DNA of 64,000 bases, from positions 2,976,001 through 3,040,000 of the forward strand of contig NC_134286.1 of the NCBI RefSeq assembly GCF_949628215.1, in the 5' to 3' direction. Position numbers and translations under genes: made by a program. Under the pieces are notes generated by a model. The model worked only from the letters and a program-made list of their open reading frames with translations, did not search any database and was not told the origin of the DNA. This document shows, one piece after another, positions 48,796 through 61,134 of this stretch; position 1 is the first letter of the stretch; each line of letters opens with the position of its first letter. This DNA comes from Phalacrocorax aristotelis. Its lineage: Eukaryota; Chordata; Aves; Suliformes; Phalacrocoracidae.

Positions 48796-51700
48796 CTGGC
48801 AAGATTGATCTCAAACTTTTTCAGAACAAAAGATTTTTGAAGATGGATTAAACAACATAAATGCTGAGCTGTTTTGCTAGACTGCAAAAGGCATAACACA
48901 TGCTTTGTGTGACATCTCTGAATTATCCCTTCGTGGTAATGTTGACATTACATGGTATTGACTCATGGAAGAAGCTTAAATACCCTTTTAAGTTTTCAAG
49001 ACTCTTTGACAAAGCACTATTTCATTAACAAAATGTTAATGGAATCGAGGAAGCTTGAATATACAGTATAGCCTGCTGGTTTCAAGACGCTCTATTCACT
49101 GACCGAGAGACGTGACTGCAACAGAGCAATGTAATTCTTATTTTTAGGCCGACAGAAAAGGGAGCATCTCAAGCAGGGCACCCATTGGTTGAGAAAGCAG
49201 GACCCAAGGCTACTTCCGCAGCGCTCCACTACAAGGCTACCACACCTTCTGCTGGAGAAGGTCAAAATAGCACGAATGAGAAAATACATCGTACAAGGTA
49301 AACTAGGAGGGGCAGCAGGGGTGACGTTGGCTTGGAGCTAAGGCTTCTTGCTTGTGAAAAGGAGGAAGACCTAGAGAGCATTGCCGTGCAGAACACATGC
49401 TCTGGGGTCATGTTCGGGAAACAGTAATTACGTGCCTACAGCAAAAATTGTTGGCTTTAGGTATCCTTTTAATGGCACAAATGGCTCTCGAATAAGTACA
49501 GGGGTTTATATTTGAGGGGCTTACTGCTAGGAACAGAACTCGGCTTTCAGGTTCTTGATCGAACCCCGAGCACAGACTTGATGGCGAGAGACAGGCAGTG
49601 CAGGCAGAGGAGATGGCCTCACCAGGTGTCCCATGCCACTCGCCAGGATGATGGGGAGGGGGGGAGACGCCCCTGGGGCAAGGCAGCAGCACACAAGGGA
49701 CTGGTTTTCACCTTTCACCTGTGAGTAGCAGAGAGCAGGTTCCCCTCCCAGCGACAGGTGCTGGATGTCTGCTAGGGGTGATTTTCATCACAGCACACAG
49801 CCCGCAGCTGCGCGGGGAGGATCCGGTCACCGCTGAGCAACGTCCTGCCACCACAGATGAAAGATATTGTTGAACACTGGGAAAAATGGACGCCTTTTTT
49901 TTAATTGTCTTTTCTGAGGTCCAATACAGCAATAGATTGTTTATGAACAACCGCCACAAATCTTCTTATCAATAAACTTATAACTATTTGTAACGCACAC
50001 TGCTCATGACCGTGACATGCTCCCAACAACTTTTCAACACCGACCTCCATACAGATATCGATTTTAAGTCAAATCTTTGCATAAAAGGTGACAGACCTTT
50101 TCAAGGGCAAAGTTTACTCACACTGAATAGTCAGACTTCTAAAGTTAAGCTTTCCTGTAGTTTTCTAGATCTACAATTGCTGTAATAAGGAAAGTCATAA
50201 TTGACAAAAGCGATTGGAAGCGATGCGCAGGGAAGTATTAAACCTCTGCCCATTTGCTTGCTTTCTGCATTTGGCAGCATTTTACGTTCCAACAGCTTCC
50301 ACGTTTCCTCCTCAACAGTCCATTTCCTCTTTTATATGGACCCACATAAAATAACAAGTGGAAGAAAACCATGTAAAAAAGAAATGAAGAATTCAGTGCA
50401 TAAATGCAAAACTTGACTGAGGCATTCAAAGGCCACCTTGCTGCCTGGAACTGCTTCTTTTCTTTTCTAATTGTTTAGATTTCCAGTTGATAAAATCCAC
50501 ACGAGTGAAGATAACTTTGCATGACCGCCCAGGAGAAGGCACGATGGGAAGTTGTCTGGGAAGAGGGGATGGTCTCTGAGATACGTTTGTATGCATCTGT
50601 GCAATATATTAAGAAGTAAAAAAAAAAATAAAAAAAAAGACAGTGGCACAGCTGCATATACAAATAACAGAATCAATCAAACATAGCAAAGCTGTGAAAC
50701 ACATCTGTGCTCGGGTACCAATGACCGGATTAAAGGGTGAAGTAATCCAGGTGTTAATGAGACAGGAGCCAGGGAGCCTCGTGGGACTGCGCTCCACGCC
50801 TGCCATCACCGGCGCCATCAGCAGTTTTGCCTCCAGCATTGATGGGATCGGGACCAAGGATTATAAAGGAAGAGGGAGATCCTCAGCTGACATGTTTGAC
50901 TGATGGACAAAGGGCTTGTTCACTGGCTGAAAACAGGCATTTTGGTGCAAAGCAAAGCTTAATACACATCTACCCAATTCCTACGTACCTAAGTGCAAAG
51001 TGATGCTGCTGGTCGCTGCTGTTGCCAGGTCAATGCTCTTCTTAACAGCATCTTACTTTCTTGGTTTTGTTTTTTTAATTCAAGCCAAATTACCTTTGCC
51101 CTGAGAGGTGTACGACAACTACAGTATTAATTGCAGTCTGATGCCCCAACAAGGAGAAAAATACTCCCGTAGAACAGGATGAAGGATTTTGTGCCAGGCT
51201 GAACGCAAAGTGCAGATGATTCATCTTTCCCAATGCCTTGCTTGCTCTCAAAAGGAGCAGAGGAAAGCTGCACTGCCTGAAGAGTGCTTGGCTACACAGC
51301 ACCGATGCAAAGGAGCCCTGCAAATCCTCTGCTCAGGGGATTCGTTCCAGCACAAGGCAATTCCACCTTACAATCCACCACCAAAACGCAAGAGAAAAGT
51401 GCCCAGAGCACATCCTTGGCAGGCAAAGCAGCCCCCCGGCTGTCAGAGGGCACTCCTTCAGCTAGAAGACTTTCCTCAAAATCTTGATGTAACTAAATTA
51501 AAAATAAAAGATTGAGGCTCTTCAAGAATAGGCAAATAAAGTCCTGAATAGTCACTACGGTAGTAACGGCCATTCTAGCACCGGCAGAGTTTAACCTCTG
51601 CACATGACGAACACAGCCTATGAGCAGGGGATCCAGGTGAGCTCCCAGGGCTCGATATTCCTACTCATATGGAAATGCAATAACCTAATAAAAAGGAACG

Positions 51701-52679
51701 GAAGAACTCACAGACTTCTCAAAGCTTTCATGGAGAATATCATAGGTTTTAGTATGAAACAATTTAAAGGAATTATAGAACAATCGAAATTCAAGGCAAT
51801 TACAGGAAGCAAGACATTTCAATCCTCACTGCAAAGTATTGCACTCAGTGGAGGACACTGAACTTTGTGATCTTGCTGGGGTCTCAAACTTTCCACATGA
51901 ATTAACAGACACCCATTGAGCTGCAGCAACCAAGCAGGATTTTTATCCTGGCTGAAGATCTGCCCCACAATGTTCGCATCCCATTGCCAGGAAAGCATCT
52001 CCCACCCTCCAGATAGCGTTGGTCAAAGCTCTCTGTGAATAACCACTTTATAATGTGAGACACTTACTATGCAGTGGGTCACTGGTAGCAGGGTTGAAGA
52101 AGGGACATTCAGATCTAAAATCACAAGCCTCTATAGTCAATGCTGAAAAAATTAACTCTGTCTCAAAGGCTCTTATAGACCTAGGAGGATCAACACGTTC
52201 AAAGAACAGATTGCTGCAGTATGTTAGCAAAGCTAAAAACCTTAAGGCCTTGCAAATCAATCTGTGTATTGCACAAAAGTTTCTCCTCTTCCAAACCTGA
52301 GACAAATGCAGATTGTTCTTATCACACTTTTAGAAAAACCTTTAATCAAAATCTCTCGCTCTCTTCTGAACAAGTCTACAACACTCCAGAGATACAAAGA
52401 CAACTGGAAGGCAGAAGTTCTGCAGAACGGGCCTTTTATTTCTAAAACTCCACTTCAGCCCCCTTGTGATTACACAGATTTCTAGTACGCTGACAACTCA
52501 GTGTTATACCCATATTTTTCTTCAGCTGCCACATTTAGCCACAAGTGCTGTGACCATAAATTAAAAAAAACCACTTCTTTTAAAACTTCCTCATCAACAT
52601 CTGCAATTGCAATAACATAAAACTCACTAGACGCAACTGGCACTACATGGTAGGATTTTGCTTTCCCGTTCATTGGAAA
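48796..52679. other. Unassigned sequence
   Basis: Nearly 4 kb without a recognised gene. A GC-rich patch at 49560-49700 and another at 49790-49850 contain scattered CpGs. A-rich simple sequence lies at 50617-50638. Overlapping frames at 51189-51515 (up to 108 codons) show no known domain. Confidence 0.55.
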
Positions 52680-52704
52680 GAGCTGAGCTGAGCTGAGCTG
52701 AGCT
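52680..52704 (+). repeat. (GAGCT)5 pentanucleotide repeat
   Basis: Five perfect tandem GAGCT units. The word is the same as the pentamer of immunoglobulin switch regions, but five copies in isolation point to a simple microsatellite. Confidence 0.95.
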
Positions 52705-54295
52705 GTAGCCCACCCTCCTGCCTGCCACTCAGGCACCTCTCTCACCAGCTGTTCCCCGAGGAGGACGCTCACTACTCCAGAAGAAAAACACCTGTGCAGT
52801 ATCAGGCATTGCTGATTTTCTTGAGGCAAAATGGTATTTACCATCTCTGTAGCAGAATTATAGGAATCAGGCTTTTTTTTTTTTTTTTTTAAAAAAATCT
52901 CAGGATGGGTCTTTAAGTCAAAAGATTAAAGAAGTGAGAAAAGGTATACAAAAACTGATAAACCCAACACAGAGACCTTCCAATCGTAAATACTTGTCAT
53001 TCGTAGCATAATATGCAATCTTCAATACGCTGTTCTGTTTCAGGCACATTTAAGTACCCTATAGAAGTTACTTGATGCTGCTATTATTCCTAAAGAACTT
53101 CAGATGAGTTTGGAACCATCATCGTTCATCATGTCAGCCACTCTACGGCTAGTTACACACACTTTGTCTGCTCAGTTTTATCAAATAGCTAGCCCTAGGT
53201 TTTATTAATTTTTCACTGGTGTGCAGAAATTACAGAGCTCTTACGCTATGTATAAATTATGTCCTAACTTGTATCCATTTTCCGTGAAAACCAAGCAGTG
53301 CTTTAGGGACACATTAGGTCTTCTGGTGCTGGTACTTCCATAAGAAGGGCATCCCAAATCTTGCCTTGTTGCTTGTAGCTTAGATTCCTCTGTTGTTTCT
53401 GTTTGCTGGGATTTAAACTTAAGGAGAAGCAATTTTTTTGTTGTTGGCGATAACTGCACTCCCAAGGGCAAACAATTGATTTGTATGGTGGTTCTTTCTC
53501 TTTTCGGCTGTTCAGCAGCCTGAGTTGACTTCAAATCTTTTACTCTTCAAACAGTTTTACATCTGTGGGATTAGTAAGCACCCCTACGTAATCAAAGATA
53601 CGCTTTTCCTGAAGTGAGCTAGAGAAAATTACAGTATTTTAACAGGGTAATGTGGCAGCTCAACAAAGCTTTAACTGTCACCACAGACTGGATAGCTTTG
53701 TGCCCACGAGCTGGTGTTTGGTGGGAAGAGCAGCAAAGGTCTCAGCAGACACGTTAGAGCTCAGGTACATGGGGCTTCTGAGAGGAACAGGGTAACATTT
53801 TAGAGGGATGATGGAGCCATGGGACATTTGATGTCCGCACAAGACTTCCTGGCTGCAACCAGCAAGCACGTCCCGGCGTGTGTGCGCGTCGTGTAGCTAC
53901 AAAGCTGAGCAAGAATCCCCAAAAGGGCTGCAGCCATATTCCCCTTAATGGGGCTCTCCTGAGGGTACCCAACCACCTCTGAGCATTCAGACGACAGGCA
54001 GCACCAATTAACTGCAATCCACAGCAGTTTTCCAAAATGCTCTCCCCTCCCATAACTTACCTTGCGTACTATTTATATACTTACATATATGAAGGCAGAC
54101 AAAATATCCACTTATCTCACATGCATCAATCACATTTTAAATATATATGTGTAAGCACCTGCCCTTGTTAGATCAACGTTATTTTAGTTTTTGTACTTTC
54201 AGTGGAAATCCCCCCACATTACTGTCAAAACCACGATTGTTAATTTAACAGTTCTACTGCAAATAAAGAAAATGAAAAGCAGAACAAATATTTAG
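52705..54295. other. Unassigned sequence with T18-A7 run
   Basis: Contains a run of 18 T directly followed by 7 A at 52873-52897. Frames of up to 99 codons have no known domains. No gene recognised. Confidence 0.55.
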
Positions 54296-54312
54296 CATAT
54301 ATATATATATGT
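54296..54312 (+). repeat. (AT)n microsatellite
   Basis: About eight AT units followed by GTGT. Short dinucleotide repeat. Confidence 0.85.
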
Positions 54313-54404
54313 GTATTCAAAATATTGTACATGTTTCCTCTAGAACGTTACTTTATTAGATTTTACATAGCACTTTTCCTCGACGACTTTTTGCTCTGTA
54401 GAAG

Positions 54405-54790
54405 CAGTGGAAGAGGCATGGTGTAAGTCAGAGCAAGCCCTGGCGCAGGGAGGAAAGGCTCCCACCACACCCAGAGCCCCGGCCAAGCAGCACGGCCACC
54501 CCGAGGCCACACAAGCCCTGTGCAGCATCCACAGCACCAGTCCCGCGAGCCCACGCTTCAAAGAAACAACAAAGCGGGGAAGGACCTGCTCAGGATATGG
54601 ATCCCTCTGGGGTGGCTTGGGGTCTGCAGCTCCCACAAACGTCCCTGGCGCACGGCCACCCCATGGCCCACCTTAGGCGTCCCTGGAGCTGGAGCTCCCC
54701 GCCGCCCTGGCAGCTTCATGGGTACAGAGAGTCCCGGCGGTGGTTGCCATCTTCAAACGCTTCCCGTTGGAGCACTTCAGCCACCTGTTC
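54405..54790. other. GC-rich patch
   Basis: GC-rich with scattered CpGs, about half the density of the segment at 59.3 kb. Open in several frames on both strands (114 codons plus, 98 codons minus) as expected from low stop frequency. No recognisable protein and no core promoter motif. Confidence 0.4.
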
Positions 54791-57660
54791 AGCACAGCAA
54801 AACATCCAATCCATTTAATAAGGCTTCCGGTAAAATAATTCCTTTGAAGTCCCTCAGACCATGACAGCAATTAACTCAAGACCCATCTTCACTTTTGTTG
54901 TTTTACCTACCCTTATTCAAGATCAACAACGTCACTGATGGTGCAAATTATTTCCCTGCATAAGCAGCAAGGGAATGTGTCTCACATCCAGCGGTTACAG
55001 TCAGCTGGCAAAGTGACCTCATTGCAATTACAGCCACAGTGTGTAGTTTCATCAATGTCCCTGGGCTCATCCTGATTTTTTTAATAGCCTCCATTTCGCT
55101 GGCATAAGACCATAAGGCAATTCATTGTGTTTACTACTGGCAGCATTTAGATACGCAACCTGCTGCACCTATAGGTGAGGCAGGCAAGGACGGCGTCACA
55201 GGAGAACGGCATACACAGATGGGATTGTGAACTGTGGCTCCTCTTAATAAAAGTGTTCCCAAGCACATCCCACTCCAGTGTTACCTCTACATGCATATAT
55301 TCAAAAACTTTTACCCAAATGTGAGCAATGTGTACTATTTGCATTGCAAATTGATAACAACGATGCACATTAAAAAGCAAATATGACATCGAGTGGAATA
55401 GAAATCAATATAATTTTTAAAATGCAAAAAAAAAAAATCTAACTGAAATATGAGTTTCTCCACGCTAGAAAATGACAGAAATAAGCAATGAGGAAGATAG
55501 CAAGCAATAGATACACAAACAGCAAGCGTCCATCTAAAAATGCCCTTGGAAGAAACTTTTTCAAGGTTTTCTCCTTTTTTGATTTCTGTTTCTCGTTGGG
55601 TTTTTTTATTTGTTTTGGGTTTTGTTTTTAAAGTAAGCAAGAATAAGGATAAAAGGAAACTCATTCCCACTAAAGGGCCTCCTAGGGACCAAGCGGGATG
55701 GCCTGCTGACTCCAGCCACCACGCGGTAACCTCTGCGAGGGGGAAGGCATGTGAGCCCACACATGCCGCTGAACGAGGTTCCAGGCAACGATTCTCACCG
55801 ATGGCAACGCAGATGCCACAGGGAAAACCAAAGAGGCTCCGAATCCTTCTCCTTGGGTACGTCTGATGACGCCACCGGAATCCTATACATCAATCTGCTG
55901 GCCAAGATTGCATCTCCAGACCCCTGAGGGCAGGACGACGCACTACTCCAAAGTAAAAAAGGCAGGAGAAATAGTCGCAACCTGGAATTTCTATTCTGTG
56001 AGAAGTTCCAGTATTTTCACAAGCACACAAGGGAAATGAAACCTTAAAAGAGTCCTGCAAAATCGAAGTTATGAAAACATTTTAGGGAAATGGTACATTT
56101 TAATAATATGCAGTGATAGTCTGAAAACGTTAAAATTACCGGAATGTAACCAAGTATGGGACAAAGCATACAGTTAACATGAGCACTACAGTATAAAACT
56201 AATTTAAAAAAAACCAAACAAACGAGAAACCTGATCAAATTAAGACATTTCAGCAACATCAAAAGGAAACACTTCAACATTATACCAACCGAGGTCGAAG
56301 TCAAAGGATGCACTGGAACACGTTTTTCTCTCACAACTCATTATAATCAACAAAATTCCTATAGAAAATTTCATTTTCATTCAAACTGGATTTTGGATTC
56401 AGAGCTGTTTGATCATGTTTTCACTACCTACACCCAAGAAAACTGCTGCCACCCTGACCTCCTCTGCAAAGGGGATGCAGGCGAATGGAAGAGTGTTACT
56501 CATTCGTACCGAAGGAAAGCCTAAGACCTATGTTTTCTTTAAAATTGGAGGTCTCGGCTTATTTCTCAACAAAAATGCTTTAAGGAGACGTAAAGCAAAG
56601 CTATTGTTACTACGACTTTCTTACTGTAAGGAACCATACTACAGTGCATTTACTGGTATGCTATGAAATACCATAAATCATTCTGACAACATGATACTTG
56701 TCAAAATAAAGGCATAAAATACATCTTGGAATAAAATATCCTCAATCTTATTTATTTGTTTGCTCACTCATGCCATTTGGCTTTTCTCAGTGGGTTTCCC
56801 AATCGTTAGGGTGAATTAGTGAGATTCTGCTGTAAAAACATAACCATGTGCATATTCACAGGCTTATACACACTGAATATCTGCATATAGCACTGTACAG
56901 TCATTCAAGAGAACTAAAAATAAAGCTTTCAAAGGACACTTCAGTTTTCCTGCAATATTTTTTCCCCTTTCCAGCATTTTTCCCCCTCCCCCCCGCCCCC
57001 TGCCAAATATTTCACTAATGCTCAATGGTGGCATGGTTTAAGGGAGTCCTGCATGGAAAGCTCCTTCAGCTGCTTAGCCCAACAGCATAAATTTGATCTC
57101 GTAATTAGTATTCAGCTCAGCATCTTGGATAGAAACCAATGTTACAGCCAAGAGGTGGTTTAAATCACATAAATCATAGATCAATGACAGAACTCTAAGC
57201 ACTGGATAGATTACAAAAGTAAGCTTTAGTTAAAAATAGATTAACCATTTCCCTGCAGGAATTCCTTCAAAAAAGCCTTGAATATAAAACAAATAAAATT
57301 AAATCTGATCATTTTTTTTTCTAATGTATGCATATACTAGATGAATTGTTCTTTCCCTTGACAGTTACACACTGATTAAAGAAATGTGTTAACATGCTAT
57401 TTCAATGGAAAATATTGTAAATTGTGGAGACTCTAATTTTTTTAATGAGCCTTTAATAGCCAGAAAGAGCATACCAGCAATGCTGAGTACAGCTAGGTTT
57501 ATAGCAAATGCCACAGTACCTAACAGATATTTCTGTTGCTGTTTTTACAAAAAGGATAAAAATCCTTCCAGAGCCAATAAAAATGTTTTTGAGAAGTGTT
57601 CTTAAAGTATTTTATGTTTTAGATTTCAGCTAATGAAGCACCCAGTTCTAAGAAGTACCA
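54791..57660. other. Unassigned sequence
   Basis: No gene recognised in 2.9 kb. A 141-codon minus-strand frame (55335-55760) includes a lysine-rich run from a T-rich patch and has no known domain. An octamer ATTTGCAT lies at 55337-55344. A C-rich run lies at 56984-57001. Confidence 0.55.
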
Positions 57661-57704
57661 CGAGCCATCTGCTCTCCTGATTTAAGCACCCACGGGGGTA
57701 CTCA

Positions 57705-57780
57705 GCATCCTGAAGGATTGTGCCCAAGGTCACCAAATTGTTAAAAGTTCAGTGGAAGGGGAAATACGGGACTGAATCTT
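57705..57780 (+). repeat. MIR-like SINE tail fragment
   Basis: TGTGCCCAAGGTCACC, then AGTTCAGTGGAAGGGG and GGGACTGAATC follow the order of the MIR tail (TGCCCAAGGTCACA, AGTGGCAGAGCC, GGGATTCGAA). Only about 75 bases are recognisable. Confidence 0.4.
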
Positions 57781-59270
57781 TTCCCCTTGACTAAGGAAGG
57801 AAGGAGGGTTCGGCTCCTGCAATCAAATTCTCCACCGGCATAAACCAGCATTACCCTAAACTGGGTGCACCAACGGACGCAGATCCCGTCAACCAGGAAT
57901 CCACCCTGCAAATGGAGAACTGCAGAATACAGATTAAAAGTATGTACTTGCTCCTGTATATTTTACTGTGTTTTCCTCCCTTGAGGTCAGACATCTTTCA
58001 AAAGAAAACAAACAAACGAAAAACAAAACAAAACAAAAAAAAAAACCCAACACAAACCACCAAAGCTTTTAAGCATCTGAAGGAAAATTTTCATGTCTAT
58101 TTTCTTAGTTGCAGAACTGAAAGTGAGAAATGCCTTAGCAGCACCACAGCCACTCCTCAGGCCAGGGAACCGCACAGTTCCAAACCATCGCGGCTGGAAT
58201 AACGCACTCGAAATCTTCCTGTGGACTGACAGCCGTACAGGAGGAAGAGAGCCTTTAAACACACACGGTCCGAGGCAGTTCCAGCAACATCAGACAGATG
58301 AAAGGCATCAGGCACCCCGTTCCGCCACCTCGTACACCCTTTTTATACATGCTAAAGGCGGGTTAAAATTAGTTAGAAAATGATGAAACAATCTGGAGAA
58401 ACCCAAAATTTCCTATCCCTGGACTGACAAGCTTTGATCAGATGGAGAACTGAAAATACTGGAATTCACCCCAATGAAAAGCTGCACAATTCTTGAACTG
58501 GTAAATAACTCTTACAGCCACAATATAATGAAGCCAGACTTCCTGAACACCAATACCTGGTTGTATAGAACTTCCCATAGATCACATAGGTCACAAAAAA
58601 GTTACCATAACTGTTGTTGTCACATCTAGAATTTTAAAAATAAACCATACCACTGTTATAGACTTTTAAGTTTATTCACGAATACTCTAGCTCCACCGAG
58701 AAACACAGGTTTAACCTTTTAATGCTTTATGGAAATTAACACTTTTGATTTCCGAGGACTTGCTTCACCATGGGAAGAAATAAAAAAGCAAGCGGCTCGA
58801 TAGCTACTTGAGGAACAGCATTCAGATTTCAGAACTGGCACCCAGTGTGATAGAAGACTGCAATATATGCAATCAAGAGATAGATTCAAACAATAATAAC
58901 TAGTGCAGGCTCCAGGGCATAGCAGAATATGTCATTTACTGCAGACCCTATCCTTTAAACATCAGTCCTACGAGTAGTTCAGTGGAAAATAGATGGGACT
59001 GCTCATGTAAGTATAGAGCACTCATATACGGAAGTTTTCAAAGGCTCTACATTTTCTAAGGTGCTGAAAAATGCATATCAAGTTTAGTTAAAACCAAAAA
59101 AAAAAAAGAGGGGGAAAAAAAAAAGAATCCCTTGTAATAAGCCAAATTGTCAGAGAGATGTCAGGGTTAATTTTTAAAGGTACATTTCCCTCCAGCAACA
59201 ATTCTCTTTAATTATTTCAATGTGAAACACATTATCAGACATGTTCGTTCCCTGTTCTCAGCTCACAGTG
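57781..59270. other. Unassigned sequence with A-rich simple tracts
   Basis: No gene recognised. A-rich simple sequence with AAAC units lies at 58004-58045, and an A12-G5-A10 purine tract at 59096-59124. Frames at 57912-58383 (96 codons each strand and frame) overlap and carry no known domain. Confidence 0.55.
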
Positions 59271-59280
59271 GCTGACACAA

Positions 59281-59760
59281 GATCGGTACAAGATGTTAAG
59301 GCTCCTCCGCCGAGGCTCGCACACGTAGGCACTGGCTCCCTGGTCCCGGCCGGCTCCGGTGGGAGGAGAGCCTGGGCAGCACCTGCTGCACCGCCGGCCT
59401 CCAGCTCCTCGTACCGAACTTCTGCGGCCACGACACCAAAACGGGGGAGGATGCGGCTGAGAAAAAGCTGCAGGATTTCCGAGCACGGCCCTTGACACGT
59501 AAACAGGCACCGAGTCCACAGCCGCGCTGGTTTAAGGGTTATCAGGTAACCATAACGCACGTGACAGCCCTCCAGTGTATGCGCCCGGGAATTTCTCCGG
59601 ATATTTTCGGGTTGTTTTTTTTTTCTTTTTTACTTTGAGGTCTAATAGTCGTGTGGAACAGATAGCACAAATCAGGCAAAGCCCAGCGAGAAAGCTGCTG
59701 GTACGCTGCAGCGCGCCGAGCTGCTGCAGGACAGGGTTGTGCAGGGCGCTTCCTCAGGAG
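59281..59760. other. CpG island candidate
   Basis: I count 35 CpGs in 480 bases (28 in the first 330) at roughly 57% GC, near the number expected without CpG decay. It includes an E-box GCACGTGAC at 59557-59565 (USF/MYC class). A 100-codon minus-strand frame (59258-59560) has plausible-looking composition but no known domain, and a plus-strand frame overlaps it. Most vertebrate islands of this quality mark a transcription start, so an unannotated promoter, first exon or orphan island is likely here. No TATA box seen. Confidence 0.55.
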
Positions 59761-60660
59761 TTTGAGAAATGCTTTCTCTTCCTCCCAAGTAGTAAGGGAC
59801 GCTGTTCAGAGACCCAGACTAAAATATCGGCTCAAGAATACAAGTGGCAGCGGTTTCAGCTTTAGGTATGCGGCAGAACCCTTACCTAATGGCTCGGTTC
59901 AGCGTCACAAAGCAGCATGTGATCGAGGGTTTCAGGCGGTGAAGCTGGGCTTCCTATTTTCTAACAAAATTTCAAATTTGAAGGGCACGTATTTAAAGCT
60001 CTTAAATATGCCGGAAGTCACGTCAATGTATTCAACCCTCTTTTTGGTGCAAGAGAAGTTTAATCCTTTTCTTGAGAAGGAAGGCTGGAAGGGAAGAGGC
60101 TTTAGACCAACTCTACCAGATCAGCTGTAACCTAATGGTCTTTTTTATACCACCTACAGTAAAACTCACTATATAGCCAGTCGTAAGATTAAAAGCTTTT
60201 CAAGTTGCTATCTTGGGAAATTTCTTTCAAGGAAATTACTACAAAGCCTTGTTTTAGTGTGTTCCCCTACTGTGCATCCTACTGTGTTTTTTTAATAAGG
60301 AAAGCTATCCATCCATAGAGGTGTATCCTGTTCTCCATGCTTGAGTGTCTAACAGCAGGCACATACAGTAGACACTCTGATGTTTTGCCTCTTTAATTTT
60401 CACTCCATAATGTTGGTGCCTGGTTTCCCTGACTGCACCTTCAGAGTAGTTTAATTATGGGCGTGCACAGAATTTTGAGAGGGGATTTTCAGCAACAAAA
60501 TTCAGATGTTATGAACAAGTTTAATACATAAAGATGTTCAGGATTTTTTTTTTTTCCATAAAATAAAATCCCACTATGCTGTTATCACAGGATGCAAAGT
60601 GAGATAAAATTACCAAGAGAAAAAATACCAATACTTCATGACTAAAACAGAAAAGGGTAT
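59761..60660. other. Unassigned sequence downstream of CpG island
   Basis: A 122-codon plus-strand frame (59762-60130) begins at the island edge and has no recognised domain. The rest is AT-rich with a T run at 60545-60555. No repeat recognised. Confidence 0.5.
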
Positions 60661-60662
60661 AG

Positions 60663-60773
60663 AGATGCTTCATTTAGTCTTGAAAAGATGCTTCGTACAG
60701 ATACAGAGATGCTTCATATAGATATAGACGTGCTTCATACCGATAGAGAGATGCCTTATTTTAGTCTTTAAAG
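60663..60773 (+). repeat. Minisatellite, about 21-base unit
   Basis: Units beginning GATGCTTC at 60663, 60687 and 60708, CGTGCTTC at 60729 and GATGCCTT at 60750. The middle three are 21 bases each and share the pattern GATGCTTCATACAGATATAGA with a few changes. The two outer units share TTTAGTCTT instead, so the array is bracketed by a common longer variant. Confidence 0.85.
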
Positions 60774-61024
60774 AGACAACCGTAGGCTAAATGTGAAAGT
60801 ATGGCAGAGAGACCACCGTGCTTTCAGCCAAAGAGGACAGAACCGTAGGTTTCTACACTCAAACTCCCAACTGAATGAAAATAGCTCATGACACTGAATT
60901 TATTAGCCCAGGGATTTTATCACTGATTTTGATGAAATTTTTTAAATCAAGTCAAGCAGCTCCCCGATAAAAGGTTACCGTACCACTCAAATATCAGACT
61001 TGAAACGTTTTTTTTTAATAATAA
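60774..61024. other. Unassigned sequence
   Basis: No feature recognised apart from a T run at 61010-61017. Confidence 0.55.
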
Positions 61025-61134
61025 CGGGCCAGGTACCGGGTTATAAATGAGCACTGCTCCATTGACTTCAGACAGGGTATGAAAATTGATTCAATGGAGC
61101 ACCATCAGTTCTCACCAGCTGAGTATCTGTCCCT
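61025..61134. repeat. Foldback element with perfect 11-base core arms
   Basis: TGCTCCATTGA (61055-61065) and TCAATGGAGCA (61091-61101) are exact inverted copies. Outer arms are partly complementary: GGGCCAGGTACCGGG at the left against CAGCTGAGTATCTGTCCC at the right. The arrangement matches old sauropsid palindromic elements whose ends read CAGCTGAGGATCTGGCCC, recalled from general knowledge of these genomes. Confidence 0.5.

Noticed and set aside
57664..57675. Minus-strand CTCF-like core AGAGCAGATGGC
   Set aside because: The first two C positions are both lost; likely chance.
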